Counted from the first letter of the stretch, positions 19,901 through 28,023 are shown. The stretch is DNA of 64,000 nucleotides from Bacteroidales bacterium (GCA_009785505.1 WQWA01000002.1:62001-126000), one strand, 5' to 3'. Notes: a model not told the origin generated them from the sequence alone. A program made the numbers and translations.

Positions 19901-22812
19901 GTGCTAATTTCACTTGGATGCGTATGCCTAACGATAATATTGCCGAACCGGCATCATACGGTCATTTCATGCTTATCAGCGAGCACTTAACTGCTATAGG
20001 TTCGGATCCTGTTACGGTTGAATACAGAATTATTTCGGAAGTCAACGGCTGTAGAAATGATGTTGGTCAGATAGTTACCTTTACTGTGAATCCTTTGCCG
20101 CAGATTGTGATTACAGCGCCTTCTACACCTATAGCTATGGGAGTAGGTAATGAGAAAGAAGTAACGGCAACCGTTACAGGCGGTGATCCTTCAACCTTTA
20201 CATGGACCAGCAGCAACACAGATTTTGCTACTGTAGTTCCTGATGCGGTTGATCCTTCCATAGCGACCATCACAGCTTTGACTCAAAGTATTGTGTATAT
20301 TACTCTAAGTGTTGAAAATCCGACAACCGGCTGCCAAAATTCGACCACGTTCATCGTGAATATAGGATCGGAGAATGTAGCTAAATTAAATTTGGCTGCG
20401 GGTGCTCAGTCGCAAGTTTGTAACTTAGGAAGAACTACATTAGAATTGTCTATTACAGGTGGAACTCCGCCGTTTACAGTACAGTATACGGATGGGGTCA
20501 CCAACTTTACCTTGCCGCCGGTTCATACGTCGGTATTACGCTTCCAGGTAGATCCTCCTGCAAATGCAGGCAATGCGAGAGAAACGCATACTTACAGCTT
20601 GGTAAGTGTAATTGACAACAACGGACAGGTGGTGAGCGTAGCAGGTACCGCAGTAGAGATAGAGGTACTTCCGGTAGTACAAATTACCAATGTGGCGGCA
20701 TTGGCAGGAGAATACTGCCAAGATGAAAAAATCATCACAGATGCTTTTGCAACCAACGTTGGTACCTCCAATGTGAATTTCATGTGGACAAACAGCAATC
20801 TGACAATCGGGCTGCCGGCTTCGGGTACCGATAATCTGCCTGCGTTTACGGCAAGAAATGAAAGTTTCCAGTCCATCAACGGAACAATCAGAGTAACACC
20901 GCTCTATGTAGACCAGATTTCATGTCCGGGCACACCTGAATCGTTTGTAATCACGATTCATCCTCAGCCGGAGTTCACTGTGGTAGATCCAAGACCTATT
21001 TGCAGCGGAACTGAGATTGATTTTGTTGCTCAACAAGCAAGCCTCATACAAGGGTTAAGACCATTAGGCAGCACAGTTGTATTCTACAGCGATGCCGATG
21101 GTGCTAATCCGATAGTAGGAGTTGTAGCTCCGACCGTAACAACTACTTACTATGTTCAAGCAACTTCGTTACACGGTTGTGTAAGCGCTATTGAAGAAAT
21201 CTTGGTGGAAGTAGTTCAGACGCCGGGAATTGATCCTGTGGCAGATGTTTCCGTATGTGATAATGATGTTTTAAACATCACATTTACAGGAAATAAGCAG
21301 GGTGCAACCTATTTGTGGAGCACAGTAAGTGTTAATCCTAATTTCATAGGTTTACCAACTGCAGGTCGTAATTCCATCAGCAGCACTTTGAGAAATAATA
21401 CGGACGAGCCTCAATTCAAAACAATAGAGGTGTATTCTGAATTTTTTGCTAGTGCTAGTGGTTTGACCTGTATAGGAGATACAATCCAGTTTGAAATCAG
21501 ACTCAATCCAACGCCGAGGCTGCAAGGCAGCTCGTGGTTGCCGGCTGTTTGCAGCGGAGAGCCTATTGAGCATCTTTTAGAAAGCAGAACCCAAACGGCA
21601 GCTGTTGACATTACTTGGGCACGTCAATCAAACCCTGATATTTTTGAAACTCCGGGATTTGGTGCATCTGTGATAGCAGAGGTCAACGGGTTGACCAGTA
21701 GGGCCCATGACATAGCCATTGTAACTTACAGAGTAGAGCTTAGTATCGACGGATGTTCGAATGTAGAATATCTGAATATGCAAGTGCTTCCGGTACCAAA
21801 CGTGAGCAATGCTGTTTTGGAAGAGAGAGTGTGTAGTGGCGAGAGAAGTTCTCCGGTTCGCTTAACATCGGATGTTTGGGGTACACAGTTTGAATGGACA
21901 GCGACTGCTTCTTCAAGCGATATCACCGGATTTACTGCGAGCGGACAAGGTAATATACCGGCTCAAACTCTGTTCAACACAGGACAGAGCGAAGGAACGG
22001 TAATCTATACGATTGTTCCTGAGCTTGGACATTGCAGTGGAGATGCCGTAGAGTTTGTAATTCAGGTAGATCCTCTGTTGAGAATCACGGCTCTGAGCGA
22101 AGATGTAAACATCTGTTCGGGAGACAGCGTAACGCTATCGGTTGAAGCTATCGGATCAGACCTTACTTTCCAATGGTATCGCAACGATAGACCAATATCA
22201 AACGCCCGAAATTCGGAGTTTGCAATCACTAATGCCGCAGCAAACGCAGGAGATGAATACTTTGTAATTGTCTCGGGAAGTTGTGGAGTTGAACAAAGTG
22301 AAACAATCATCGTAAGGGTGAACTTAGGTGGACGAATTGTTGTCAGATGGGATGATGTTATCTTGGTAGACAACGAACAAGGGGATATCGTCGGTTTCCA
22401 GTGGTATAGAAATGGCGTGAGAATCTCCGGAGCTACAGGTCAGTGGTTCCATCAACCGGGCGGTTTGGACGGTACCTACTCAGCAAGGCTCACAATGGCA
22501 GACGGCAGCATAATGTTTACGTGCGATGAGACTTTTGTGCTGACGCAAGCACCTAGTCCTGCCAGCTTGGAAGTGTCGCCAAACCCGGTAGAGGCCGGAA
22601 GACAAGTCAATGCGGTGCTTTTGGACAGAGAAAACAATGACCCGGTGCGCGGCTTCTTGTACACCGTACAGGGAATGAGAGTACGAGAATTTACAACACA
22701 CGACAGTGAAATTCTCATAGATACTCACAATCTTTCGGCAGGAATTTATATCCTGAGAGTCATAACCGCAGATGGTAATGTTCACACAGAGAGAGTAGTA
22801 GTACAACGATAA
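13993..22812 (+). CDS. Giant T9SS-secreted surface protein with PKD-like domains
   Basis: 2939 residues. A signal peptide (1 to about 35, ending VLNAQ) is followed by about 1700 residues of beta-rich, DUF11/adhesin-like sequence. From about 1755 to 2800 there are roughly ten Ig/PKD-like domains of 85-100 residues, most opening with a CSG motif (SVCSGEPINY, DICSGDLFNY, AVCSGEPIEH) and closing with a second Cys, suggesting one disulfide per domain. An Ig-like pair and a T9SS type A sorting domain (about 2855-2939; SPNPVEAG ... LSAGIYILRV) end the protein. It should cross the outer membrane by T9SS and be anchored or released at the surface, probably as an adhesin. The gene downstream encodes a barrel/OmpA protein, an arrangement repeated at 32-43.6 kb. 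Confidence 0.9.
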   Translation: MKKQLQQNCKSWPSFALMFMMFVMFLAPQTVLNAQTNVTITLGENSRVVIMGDSVTFNVGLVADATINTGVLQVEVPAGFALLETTPGFIAGSLSPDGRTGRVARPLNNLVPVTHSVFVRGLCDAATAEPIVANRVVRFSYFPNDVEAAPLAEAQTAPIQNFSNPLLLTTFTAGSQTVTTNVETIGNRIIQIQQTLDGAHVNAIQVTAAVSNSAIFTIHRIEGSRNAGGPWVPLPNVVITDIAGGFQYIVTRENAFSVIGGYAGNNLGWGESLFLREVVTISQYSNTVNIDYTFAIGDGVNFCAIQTLANGRLTYVSTPPLPGPTTTPVFTNISRTNPTSPTNHGVFVREIQNNSHQTGTIPANADTARLLGIRTREAISIGSAAAARSLTVTSAAVGNATYMRYIGGNRGAFLINPNGTAAGPVVAGVVDTIWIPMTNVSTVAGNEIWEVDFRQLTNPALAAYYEAAGLRDYYGVGRWADVLRGGRVRYGIIWNVNFDRLTDPGHPAHVACGPATGPTSPAALMPDASESSRLFFTNFHGTSIDHQGTAARVAPTTNSATTFRQTGTWGYNAITNPRILPLNFGPTTPGTLTFNVTATTTTGASFLSAAASIGATGTSDLWVTITLPADMHFNSTATPALVVAGATVPLASIEIVNPRTVRFRRTTPAAYTVSIAVVANGTIIPENQRRVEVSHELDYGRTGAVMPRFGCLTSPEIEYVVLTAPCTRFTWVGMLEEGRGFYVERTSFGYTDITRTTRVTDVEDARSRGFNLRALDAHDNFTLRAHIRAVNNTSITPTEELRLAVTWRADQNFFGAEPGRPQGASLYINDSPTGIDIAPASVSWTTTGVSVNIAPYLRNNGHINLQANDSIRLEVYGRTNATASRVHVTDPVLRLMLYEGSIPSCGPRLEQFYVYNSTFNANNASGTTGFVHNVAHNSVVVIDRTTSSGTGTLPILNYRPLLTGGEYRPNVTDWSEIVATFPLLLEINSVRVELTGAAGVIGNQTARTLTATEWSVEYSNGNTILRIYTPPGDIMAELRGHGYRILANARVINYASPGTTVAHTSTVGISRTIDASYTTGHTTENPTTVTLASANFVTNHTPYNVRILSPTPHVVPLGTRAEWTIRVHLQNNWTYIPHSWISVQVPPGVTPVELRRASTNLPVAASFEQYAPNRYWIQIGNVNVSAGANGFEDFILSCSFANCDDTQHLTVRYGMSRVAFPLDPIRGFYQFDSVERIPLGIQTIPISFTPPDLPIHFAGFVNHEPNQAGNTNTFCEPVTFQARFSNALATEVSDLEVRVDLDDFELQGFRFHGTFVPQVRFGSGPWVDAASASVNNRVLSIRLDDSRSLTGFGTANAVAEVRFQLFMTCGIQNGLQIPVTLLGNSPCGETHIERVVTTYQLRIFGLQPPPVYWIQNLSLTIDPMTGGDGASGLMNLRGTFVQAGAAADNVYAIIDLLPNTELEEVIMPSLNFTQNGRRLTASLPNTTAIGSVFEFNLRLRPVNIADWTTDTSYVFIRTGLSNWLECEGMLCQILEIGVEDSVAVSMIKLEVRLSEEISARSRFGSETTERVEIEGWLVNHGDDDAGRLTMELVFFNGVYYEPIQGVVSGLSVAGVPGNDSIRFTIVANVPYFQDVCNMVVLLRKDNMVVGSFNAYLAESSRTFVGNPVYQITLQPEPICQMAVGVPIGDMPIRGYSYVWHPADFLDRDNRTQALFSHNFRDFPFFSDTTLIFEKTIIRPTGCQSMDFVFVQLLAMASVQELEDTTLCSGSPFRFEFYDPNNTSSNPTTFVWTIDNGPSVGLPLMGTQPVIDVASVRNFTTQPIVVNVQVTPRRNGCDGVTESFLITVNPIPALSSPLYMPSVCSGEPINYTARSLTGGATFRWERMANADITPAPGPEVTGNVISETLTNTSELPVTVRYRITTSLGTCESVEYVEVIVSPIPVLSSSLILPDICSGDLFNYMIESNTPGANFTWMRMPNDNIAEPASYGHFMLISEHLTAIGSDPVTVEYRIISEVNGCRNDVGQIVTFTVNPLPQIVITAPSTPIAMGVGNEKEVTATVTGGDPSTFTWTSSNTDFATVVPDAVDPSIATITALTQSIVYITLSVENPTTGCQNSTTFIVNIGSENVAKLNLAAGAQSQVCNLGRTTLELSITGGTPPFTVQYTDGVTNFTLPPVHTSVLRFQVDPPANAGNARETHTYSLVSVIDNNGQVVSVAGTAVEIEVLPVVQITNVAALAGEYCQDEKIITDAFATNVGTSNVNFMWTNSNLTIGLPASGTDNLPAFTARNESFQSINGTIRVTPLYVDQISCPGTPESFVITIHPQPEFTVVDPRPICSGTEIDFVAQQASLIQGLRPLGSTVVFYSDADGANPIVGVVAPTVTTTYYVQATSLHGCVSAIEEILVEVVQTPGIDPVADVSVCDNDVLNITFTGNKQGATYLWSTVSVNPNFIGLPTAGRNSISSTLRNNTDEPQFKTIEVYSEFFASASGLTCIGDTIQFEIRLNPTPRLQGSSWLPAVCSGEPIEHLLESRTQTAAVDITWARQSNPDIFETPGFGASVIAEVNGLTSRAHDIAIVTYRVELSIDGCSNVEYLNMQVLPVPNVSNAVLEERVCSGERSSPVRLTSDVWGTQFEWTATASSSDITGFTASGQGNIPAQTLFNTGQSEGTVIYTIVPELGHCSGDAVEFVIQVDPLLRITALSEDVNICSGDSVTLSVEAIGSDLTFQWYRNDRPISNARNSEFAITNAAANAGDEYFVIVSGSCGVEQSETIIVRVNLGGRIVVRWDDVILVDNEQGDIVGFQWYRNGVRISGATGQWFHQPGGLDGTYSARLTMADGSIMFTCDETFVLTQAPSPASLEVSPNPVEAGRQVNAVLLDRENNDPVRGFLYTVQGMRVREFTTHDSEILIDTHNLSAGIYILRVITADGNVHTERVVVQR

Positions 22813-22826
22813 TACGTTTCGGAAAA

Positions 22827-22855
22827 TCCCTTCTCCACAACAGGTGGAGAAGGGA
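22827..22855 (+). other. Intergenic stem-loop between giant protein 1 and its partner
   Basis: Twelve-base perfect arms TCCCTTCTCCAC and GTGGAGAAGGGA around a five-base loop. No U-tract follows, so it is a poor intrinsic terminator. It may protect a processed 3' end or tune the ratio between the giant protein and the downstream barrel/OmpA protein. Confidence 0.65.
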
Positions 22856-22892
22856 AACCGATAAAAAAGCTTAACAAAAAAAAATCAAAAAA

Positions 22893-24368
22893 ATGAAAAA
22901 GATAATTATAATCGCAATGTTATTGCTTGGTAGTTCTGCACTATTTTCTCAAGAAAGGGGACACTATGTGAGTGTTGGAGGAACTCTGGGCTCTTCAGGA
23001 TTAAGATACACCGTCCCGAACGGGAACGTCAGAAATGGTCTCGGCTTTGGAGGCCAATTAGGCTACTCATTTTTCTTTCATGAAAATATCGGAGTAGGAA
23101 CAGGTATCGGCATAAGCAGATACCGCACAAATGCACGCATTAATGGAGACATGATTAGCCTGGGTATGTTGCAGAACAGCCATGATGATGAACACGAGCG
23201 GATTGCTATATTGAGAGATTGGCGAGAGCGCCAGACAAATTTGTTTTTTGAAGTGCCGCTACTGTTGCAATTTCAAACCAAGTTTGGAACCTATCAAACA
23301 ATTGGTATGTATGCCAATTTAGGTGTTAGAATGCAAGTTCCGTTTGCCGGAAGATATCGAGTTACGGGCGGAAGTATCGAAAATCAAGGGTTGCACCTGC
23401 AATGGGGAGAAGATAAACCACCTTTTGCCAATCTGCCGGGTCGATTTGATACAGACTATAATTTTAGACCAAACGGCGATTTTAGACTAAGAACAGGAGT
23501 TGCCGCAACAGCAGGAGTGGGACTGTTGATAGAATTTACCAGATCTTTAGATCTGATGGTTGGAGCGCAATTTGACTATGGTCTTAGAGACATTCAAAGA
23601 GATAGAAATGGTCCCATTGTATACATTAGCCCGGGGAACGTGAATCCATATCCGGCGAATCAATATCGCTCCCTGCTCGTTTCAGATAATATCGGAAGAG
23701 TGAGACCCCTTTCTGTCGGACTACACGTTGGACTGCGTTACAGATTAGGTGGATCTAACAGAGAAACCAGAGAAGAAATGAGACAAAGAAAGGCAGAGGA
23801 GCAAGCATTAAAAGAGGCATTGGCGCAAGCAGCGGCACAAAGAGCTGAAGCAGCGGCACAAAGAGTTCCCACAGAAGGAGAGCACGGACCCGAAGCAATT
23901 CGGAGAGCAGAAGAACTTGCCAATGAAGCCCTCCAGCGAATAGGAGATATACTTGCCGCAGCATTGGGAACAGATGGAAGAGTGGACAGAGTGACAGGAG
24001 AGGATGGCAGAGAGGCTCTGAGAGTGGAGCTCGAAGGAGATATATTGTTTGCAACAGGAAGACACAATCTTTCGCAAGGTTCAATGCTTGTGCTTGTGCC
24101 GTTTGTGCAAATATTGCAGGAAAATCCACAAGCATCCATTGATGTTTTCGGACATACAGACAATGTGGGAACATTGATGTACAACCAAAGACTTTCTACA
24201 CGAAGAGCAAACTCTGTGGTTGATTTTCTTACAGACATGGGCGTAGATAGAAGACAAATCAGAAGAATTGTGGGCAGAAACTTCTCTGAACCTGTAGCCG
24301 ATAACGCTACCGCAGAAGGAAGGGCTCAAAACAGAAGAGTAGAAATATGGATGTATGTCGATAGGTAA
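22893..24368 (+). CDS. Outer-membrane beta-barrel protein with OmpA-type C-terminal domain (partner 1)
   Basis: 491 residues. A signal peptide (about 1-19, ending LFSQ) is followed by a PorT-like outer-membrane barrel (about 20-290), an Ala/Glu/Arg-rich helical linker (about 291-355; EALAQAAAQRAEAAAQR) and an OmpA C-terminal domain (about 370-491). The peptidoglycan-binding motif is canonical: GHTDNVGTLMYNQRLSTRRA. It would tie the outer membrane to the cell wall. It lies 80 bases after the 2939-residue T9SS cargo, and a paralogue follows the second giant cargo at 42132, with shared segments such as LLQFQT and GRY. This implies a dedicated partner role, as SprF has for SprB, but this is inference. 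Confidence 0.85.
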   Translation: MKKIIIIAMLLLGSSALFSQERGHYVSVGGTLGSSGLRYTVPNGNVRNGLGFGGQLGYSFFFHENIGVGTGIGISRYRTNARINGDMISLGMLQNSHDDEHERIAILRDWRERQTNLFFEVPLLLQFQTKFGTYQTIGMYANLGVRMQVPFAGRYRVTGGSIENQGLHLQWGEDKPPFANLPGRFDTDYNFRPNGDFRLRTGVAATAGVGLLIEFTRSLDLMVGAQFDYGLRDIQRDRNGPIVYISPGNVNPYPANQYRSLLVSDNIGRVRPLSVGLHVGLRYRLGGSNRETREEMRQRKAEEQALKEALAQAAAQRAEAAAQRVPTEGEHGPEAIRRAEELANEALQRIGDILAAALGTDGRVDRVTGEDGREALRVELEGDILFATGRHNLSQGSMLVLVPFVQILQENPQASIDVFGHTDNVGTLMYNQRLSTRRANSVVDFLTDMGVDRRQIRRIVGRNFSEPVADNATAEGRAQNRRVEIWMYVDR

Positions 24369-24420
24369 TAATTGAAAGCCGTACAGATGCCTTATCGCGG
24401 CTATCAACGAAAAACGGAAA

Positions 24421-24468
24421 AACCATAGCGGGAAAAGAAAATTTCATAATCCGCTATGGTTTTTTTTC
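24421..24468 (+). terminator. Intrinsic terminator
   Basis: Arms AACCATAGCGG (24421-24431) and CCGCTATGGTT (24451-24461) followed by a run of T to 24467. It ends the giant-protein/OmpA unit just before the folE promoter. Confidence 0.85.
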
Positions 24469-24469
24469 G

Positions 24470-24477
24470 TATCTTTG
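24470..24477 (+). promoter_or_regulatory. -7 promoter box for folE
   Basis: TATCTTTG immediately after the terminator U-tract, 38 bases before the folE ATG. Confidence 0.65.
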
Positions 24478-24515
24478 CACAATAATTTTACAATTTTTTA
24501 CACTCAAATTTGACC

Positions 24516-25121
24516 ATGCGCTACAAAAAAACAGAATTCTATGATCCGAAAACGACCAAGAAATTGGCGAAAAACTACGAATCTATTCTTTCGTTAATCG
24601 GCGAAGACCCCACTCGCGAAGGGCTCAAAGACTCTCCCGAACGGATTGCGCAAGCCATGTTATTTTTCACACAAGGTTATGAGCAAAATCCTGAAGAAAT
24701 CATTAAGTCGGCTATGTTCACAGAAGACTACAAACAAATGGTTGTTGTAAAAGACATCGAAATTTATTCGCTCTGCGAACATCATTTGGTGCCGTTTTTA
24801 GGAAAGGCTCATGTAGCATACATTCCCAATGAAAAAATTTGCGGATTGAGCAAAATTCCACGAATGGTTGAGGCTTACGCCCGGCGTTTGCAGGTGCAAG
24901 AGCGATTGACCCGACAAGTCAAAGAATGTTTGCAAGAGACGTTGAATCCGCTTGGTGTTGCTGTTGTCATCGAAGCACAGCATTTGTGCATGTGTATGCG
25001 GGGCGTACAAAAACAAAATTCTATCACGACCACGTCGTATTTTTCGGGTGCTTTTTTGAATAGTGAATCTACACGAAACGAATTTATGCAACTTATTTCG
25101 TCAGACCTAATTAAGAGTTAA
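24516..25121 (+). CDS. folE: GTP cyclohydrolase I
   Basis: 201 residues from the ATG at 24516; a TTG six bases earlier is in frame but a poorer start. Zinc ligands C87 and H90 ([10 protein letters not shown]) and C158 (HLCMCMRG) are present, as is the [10 protein letters not shown] segment. It converts GTP to 7,8-dihydroneopterin triphosphate, the first step of tetrahydrofolate synthesis, and also feeds queuosine-type pathways. It is a single transcription unit with its own promoter, and its stop lies one base before a CGTCATTGCGAG repeat element. Confidence 0.97.
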   Translation: MRYKKTEFYDPKTTKKLAKNYESILSLIGEDPTREGLKDSPERIAQAMLFFTQGYEQNPEEIIKSAMFTEDYKQMVVVKDIEIYSLCEHHLVPFLGKAHVAYIPNEKICGLSKIPRMVEAYARRLQVQERLTRQVKECLQETLNPLGVAVVIEAQHLCMCMRGVQKQNSITTTSYFSGAFLNSESTRNEFMQLISSDLIKS

Positions 25122-25122
25122 C

Positions 25123-25198
25123 CGTCATTGCGAGGGAGGCACGACCGAAGCAATCCATAATCACACTGGATTGCTTCGCCTAACGGCTCGCAATGACG
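25123..25198. repeat. CGTCATTGCGAG-type inverted-repeat element, copy 2
   Basis: 76 bases with perfect 12-base terminal inverted repeats CGTCATTGCGAG (25123-25134) and CTCGCAATGACG (25187-25198), and inner inverted GAAGCAATCC/GGATTGCTTC. It starts one base after the folE stop and ends 19 bases before the shikimate kinase ATG. Confidence 0.88.
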
Positions 25199-25217
25199 AT
25201 TAAATAACTATTTTCCT

Positions 25218-25784
25218 ATGAAAATTTTCATCGTCGGATACATGTACAGCGGAAAAACAACCGTTGGAAAACAATTGGCAAAAAAGCTGAATTGTGATTT
25301 TTTGGATACGGATGTGTTGTTCGAAACGCAATACCAAACCTCGATTCCGACTTTTTTTGCAGAACACGGTGAAGCAGAATTTCGATATGCCGAACGAAAA
25401 TTTTTGGAAGATTTGCAAAGGTATCCGAATCCTGCAGTTATTTCGACCGGAGGAGGTTTGCCTTGTTTCAACAACAACATGGAGTTGATGAAGGAAATGG
25501 GAACGGTTGTTTACCTGCAAGCCTCTGTTGGAGCGGTTTACAACCGATTTGAAAAATCAAAAGTGCCACGCCCGCTTTTAGCAGGTTTGTCGAAAGACGA
25601 AGCCATTCAAAAAATAGAAAATCATTTAGCCGAACGTGAATTTTTTTACAAACAAGCCAATATCACGATTTCTGCGGAGGATGTGAGGATTGACTCGTTA
25701 TTACAAGTATTAACAACGGTGCGTCATTCCCGCGAAGGCGGGAATCCCATAGAGCAAGGGGATTGCGGGCTAAGCCCGCAATGA
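25218..25784 (+). CDS. aroK: Shikimate kinase with repeat-encoded C-terminal tail
   Basis: 188 residues; about 168 belong to the enzyme. The P-loop is GYMYSGKTT (7-15), followed by DTD (near 34), the shikimate-binding FRYAER segment, STGGGLP (Walker B region) and the lid KVPRPLL. It phosphorylates shikimate in the chorismate pathway using ATP. The last 21 residues (VRHSREGGNPIEQGD and beyond) and the TGA stop are encoded by an inverted-repeat element at 25722-25786. Such RHSREGGNP tails are typical of translated intergenic repeats, so the native enzyme probably ended near LQVLTT. The tail lies outside the catalytic fold. Confidence 0.93.
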   Translation: MKIFIVGYMYSGKTTVGKQLAKKLNCDFLDTDVLFETQYQTSIPTFFAEHGEAEFRYAERKFLEDLQRYPNPAVISTGGGLPCFNNNMELMKEMGTVVYLQASVGAVYNRFEKSKVPRPLLAGLSKDEAIQKIENHLAEREFFYKQANITISAEDVRIDSLLQVLTTVRHSREGGNPIEQGDCGLSPQ

Positions 25785-25786
25785 CG
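25722..25786. repeat. CGTCATTCCCGCG-type double-hairpin repeat
   Basis: 65 bases forming two hairpins: TTCCCGC/GCGGGAA and ATTGCGGGC-TAA-GCCCGCAAT. Ends resemble the CGTCAT...ATGACG termini of the other elements. It is translated as the end of the shikimate kinase gene and lies just before the Dus start. Confidence 0.85.
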
Positions 25787-25801
25787 ACAAAAAATCAGAT
25801 T

Positions 25802-26779
25802 ATGAATTTCAAAAAAGACATTATTCGTTCAGATTTTTCATTATGGCTTTCGCCGATGGAAGACGTTACAAACCCTCCGTTTCGCAGAATTTGCAAACGT
25901 TTTGGTGCAGATGTTTTGGTTACGGAATTTGTCAATTCGGATGCGATTGTTCGTAAGATAGATAAAAGTTTAATGAAATTCCAATATTCGAAAATGGAAA
26001 GCCCGCTTGCTATCCAAATTTACGGAAACACGGAAGATGTCATGATTGAAGCGGCAAAAATCGCAGCCGAGGCAAAGCCTGATTTTATCGATATCAATTG
26101 GGGTTGTCCGGTGAAAAAAATTGCCGGCCGTGGTGCCGGTTCGGGAATTTTGAGAGATGTTCCGAAAATGATTCGGATTACCGAAGGTATTGTGAAAGCC
26201 GTAAATCTGCCCGTTACCGTGAAAACACGCTTGGGCTGGGACCAACAATCAAAAATTATTGCTGATATTGCCGAGCAGTTACAAGATACAGGTATCGTTG
26301 GGTTGAGTATTCACGGACGAACACGTTGCCAACTTTACACGGGCGAAGCAGATTGGACACTGATCGGCGAAGTGAAAAATAATCCGAGAATACACATCCC
26401 AATCTTCGGAAACGGCGATGTAAAAACGCCCGAAGATGCATTGGAAATGAAAAACAAATACGGTGTGGACGGCATTTTAATCGGACGTGCAACCATCGGA
26501 CATCCTTGGATCTTTAGAGAAATCAAACATTTTTTCGAAACCGGCGAACATCTTCCGCCACCAACGATTGACGAACGTGTGGATGTTTGTCGCGAACACC
26601 TTTTGGCGTGTATCGAATGGAAAGGGGAGGGCAAAGCCATCGGCGAAATGCGAAAACATTATAGTACGTATTTTCGGGCGATTCCGCATTTCAAACCCTT
26701 ACGAATTGAACTTTTGCAAGCCAAAGATTTGGAGCATATTTTGGAACTATTTGAAAAAATCAGAACTTTTTCGTATTGA
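25802..26779 (+). CDS. dus: tRNA-dihydrouridine synthase
   Basis: 325 residues from ATG 25802. An in-frame start 39 bases upstream would lie in the repeat element, so the downstream start is preferred. It is a TIM-barrel flavoenzyme with LSPMEDVTNPPFRRI at the start, the catalytic cysteine in DINWGCPVKKI, VKTRLGWD, SIHGRTRCQLYTGEADW, and the FMN phosphate-binding NGDV and GRATIGHPW segments. It reduces uridines in the tRNA D-loop with NADPH. DusB is the likely subgroup. The TTG start of the next gene, a U32-family protein, overlaps its stop by four bases (TTGA). Confidence 0.95.
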   Translation: MNFKKDIIRSDFSLWLSPMEDVTNPPFRRICKRFGADVLVTEFVNSDAIVRKIDKSLMKFQYSKMESPLAIQIYGNTEDVMIEAAKIAAEAKPDFIDINWGCPVKKIAGRGAGSGILRDVPKMIRITEGIVKAVNLPVTVKTRLGWDQQSKIIADIAEQLQDTGIVGLSIHGRTRCQLYTGEADWTLIGEVKNNPRIHIPIFGNGDVKTPEDALEMKNKYGVDGILIGRATIGHPWIFREIKHFFETGEHLPPPTIDERVDVCREHLLACIEWKGEGKAIGEMRKHYSTYFRAIPHFKPLRIELLQAKDLEHILELFEKIRTFSY

Positions 26780-28020
26780 AAACATCCCGCACCATAGAAA
26801 TCATGTCGCCGGTCGGCAGTTATGAATCACTTCATGCATCCATACAAGGTGGTGCTGATTCTGTGTATTTCGGCGTAGGACAACTGAATATGCGTTCGCG
26901 CTCGGCAAGTAATTTTAACTTGTCGGATTTACAAAAAATCGCTGAAATCTGCAAAGAAAATAATATTCGTTCGTACTTAACTTTGAACACAATTGTGTAT
27001 GACCATGAGTTACAAGTGATGAAAGATATTCTGAACACGGCGAAAAATGTGGGTGTTTCGGCAGTTATCGCTTCGGATTTGGCGGTGATGATGTATGCAC
27101 GTTCGATAGATTTTCCGGTGCATATTTCAACGCAGTGCAACATCACAAACATTGAAGCCGTTTGGTTTTTCGCACAATTTGCCGACGTCATGGTGACGGC
27201 ACGAGAGTTGAGTTTGGAGCAAGTTGCGACCATTATTCAACAAATTTCTATTGAGCAAATTAAAGGACCTTCGGGGCGTTTGGTTGAAATTGAAGTGTTT
27301 GTGCATGGTGCGTTGTGTATGGCGGTTTCGGGAAAATGCTATTTGAGTTTGGACAATCTTAATGCCTCTGCAAATCGAGGTGCATGTTTGCAACTTTGCA
27401 GGCGTCCGTACAAAATTACGGATATGGATGGCGGTACGGAATTGGCGGTTGACAATGCTTACATTTTATCGCCAAAAGACCTGAAAACATTAGATTTTTT
27501 GGACAGAATAATAAACGCCGGCGTAAAAGTTTTGAAAATCGAAGGACGAGGTCGTTCGGCAGATTATGTCAAAACCGTTACCCGAATTTACAAAGAAGCC
27601 GTCAATGCAATTCTTGAAAATAATTTTACAAAAGAGCGTTTAGAAATTTGGAACGAACAACTCAAAACCGTTTATAATCGCGGATTTTGGGACGGCTATT
27701 ATCTCGGACAAACTCTTGGCGAATGGACGGAAGAATACGGCTCGCAGGCAACCAAGCGCAAAGTTTATGTCGGAAAAATTACCAATTATTTCAAAGAAGT
27801 GAATGTCGCCGAAATTAAAATCGAAACGCAAAGCATTTCTGTTGGCGACGAAATGCTGATTATGGGCGAAACTACCGGTGTTTACGAAGATGTTGTTTCC
27901 GAAATTCGGGTGGATTTACAACCCGTTCAAACCGCCGAGAAAGGTGTGTTTTGTTCTATCGCAACACGAGAATTGGTGAGGCGAGGCGACAAGGTTTATC
28001 GTTGGGACGATGTTATGTAA
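26776..28020 (+). CDS. Peptidase U32 family protein, TrhP (YegQ)-like
   Basis: 414 residues from a TTG start that overlaps the dus stop (TTGA). The alternative ATG at 26803 would drop nine residues. The U32 signature is EVFVHGALCMAVSGKCYLS, and other conserved cysteines follow in RGACLQLCRRPY. Some U32 proteins are annotated as collagenases, but the E. coli homologues TrhP and RlhA act in hydroxylation of tRNA U34 and 23S rRNA C2501. Tight coupling to dus supports an RNA-modification role here; the exact target is inference. The stop is followed three bases later by a perfect 28-base palindrome. Confidence 0.9.
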   Translation: MKTSRTIEIMSPVGSYESLHASIQGGADSVYFGVGQLNMRSRSASNFNLSDLQKIAEICKENNIRSYLTLNTIVYDHELQVMKDILNTAKNVGVSAVIASDLAVMMYARSIDFPVHISTQCNITNIEAVWFFAQFADVMVTARELSLEQVATIIQQISIEQIKGPSGRLVEIEVFVHGALCMAVSGKCYLSLDNLNASANRGACLQLCRRPYKITDMDGGTELAVDNAYILSPKDLKTLDFLDRIINAGVKVLKIEGRGRSADYVKTVTRIYKEAVNAILENNFTKERLEIWNEQLKTVYNRGFWDGYYLGQTLGEWTEEYGSQATKRKVYVGKITNYFKEVNVAEIKIETQSISVGDEMLIMGETTGVYEDVVSEIRVDLQPVQTAEKGVFCSIATRELVRRGDKVYRWDDVM

Positions 28021-28023
28021 TTT

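Noticed and set aside
23738..24238. 166-codon open frame opposite the OmpA-domain gene
   Set aside because: It mirrors the Ala/Glu/Arg-rich linker and OmpA region; no start signal or promoter, and the plus-strand gene is certain.
26776..28020. Annotation as a collagenase
   Set aside because: U32 membership is clear but experimental data on close homologues support RNA hydroxylation; no secretion signal is present.
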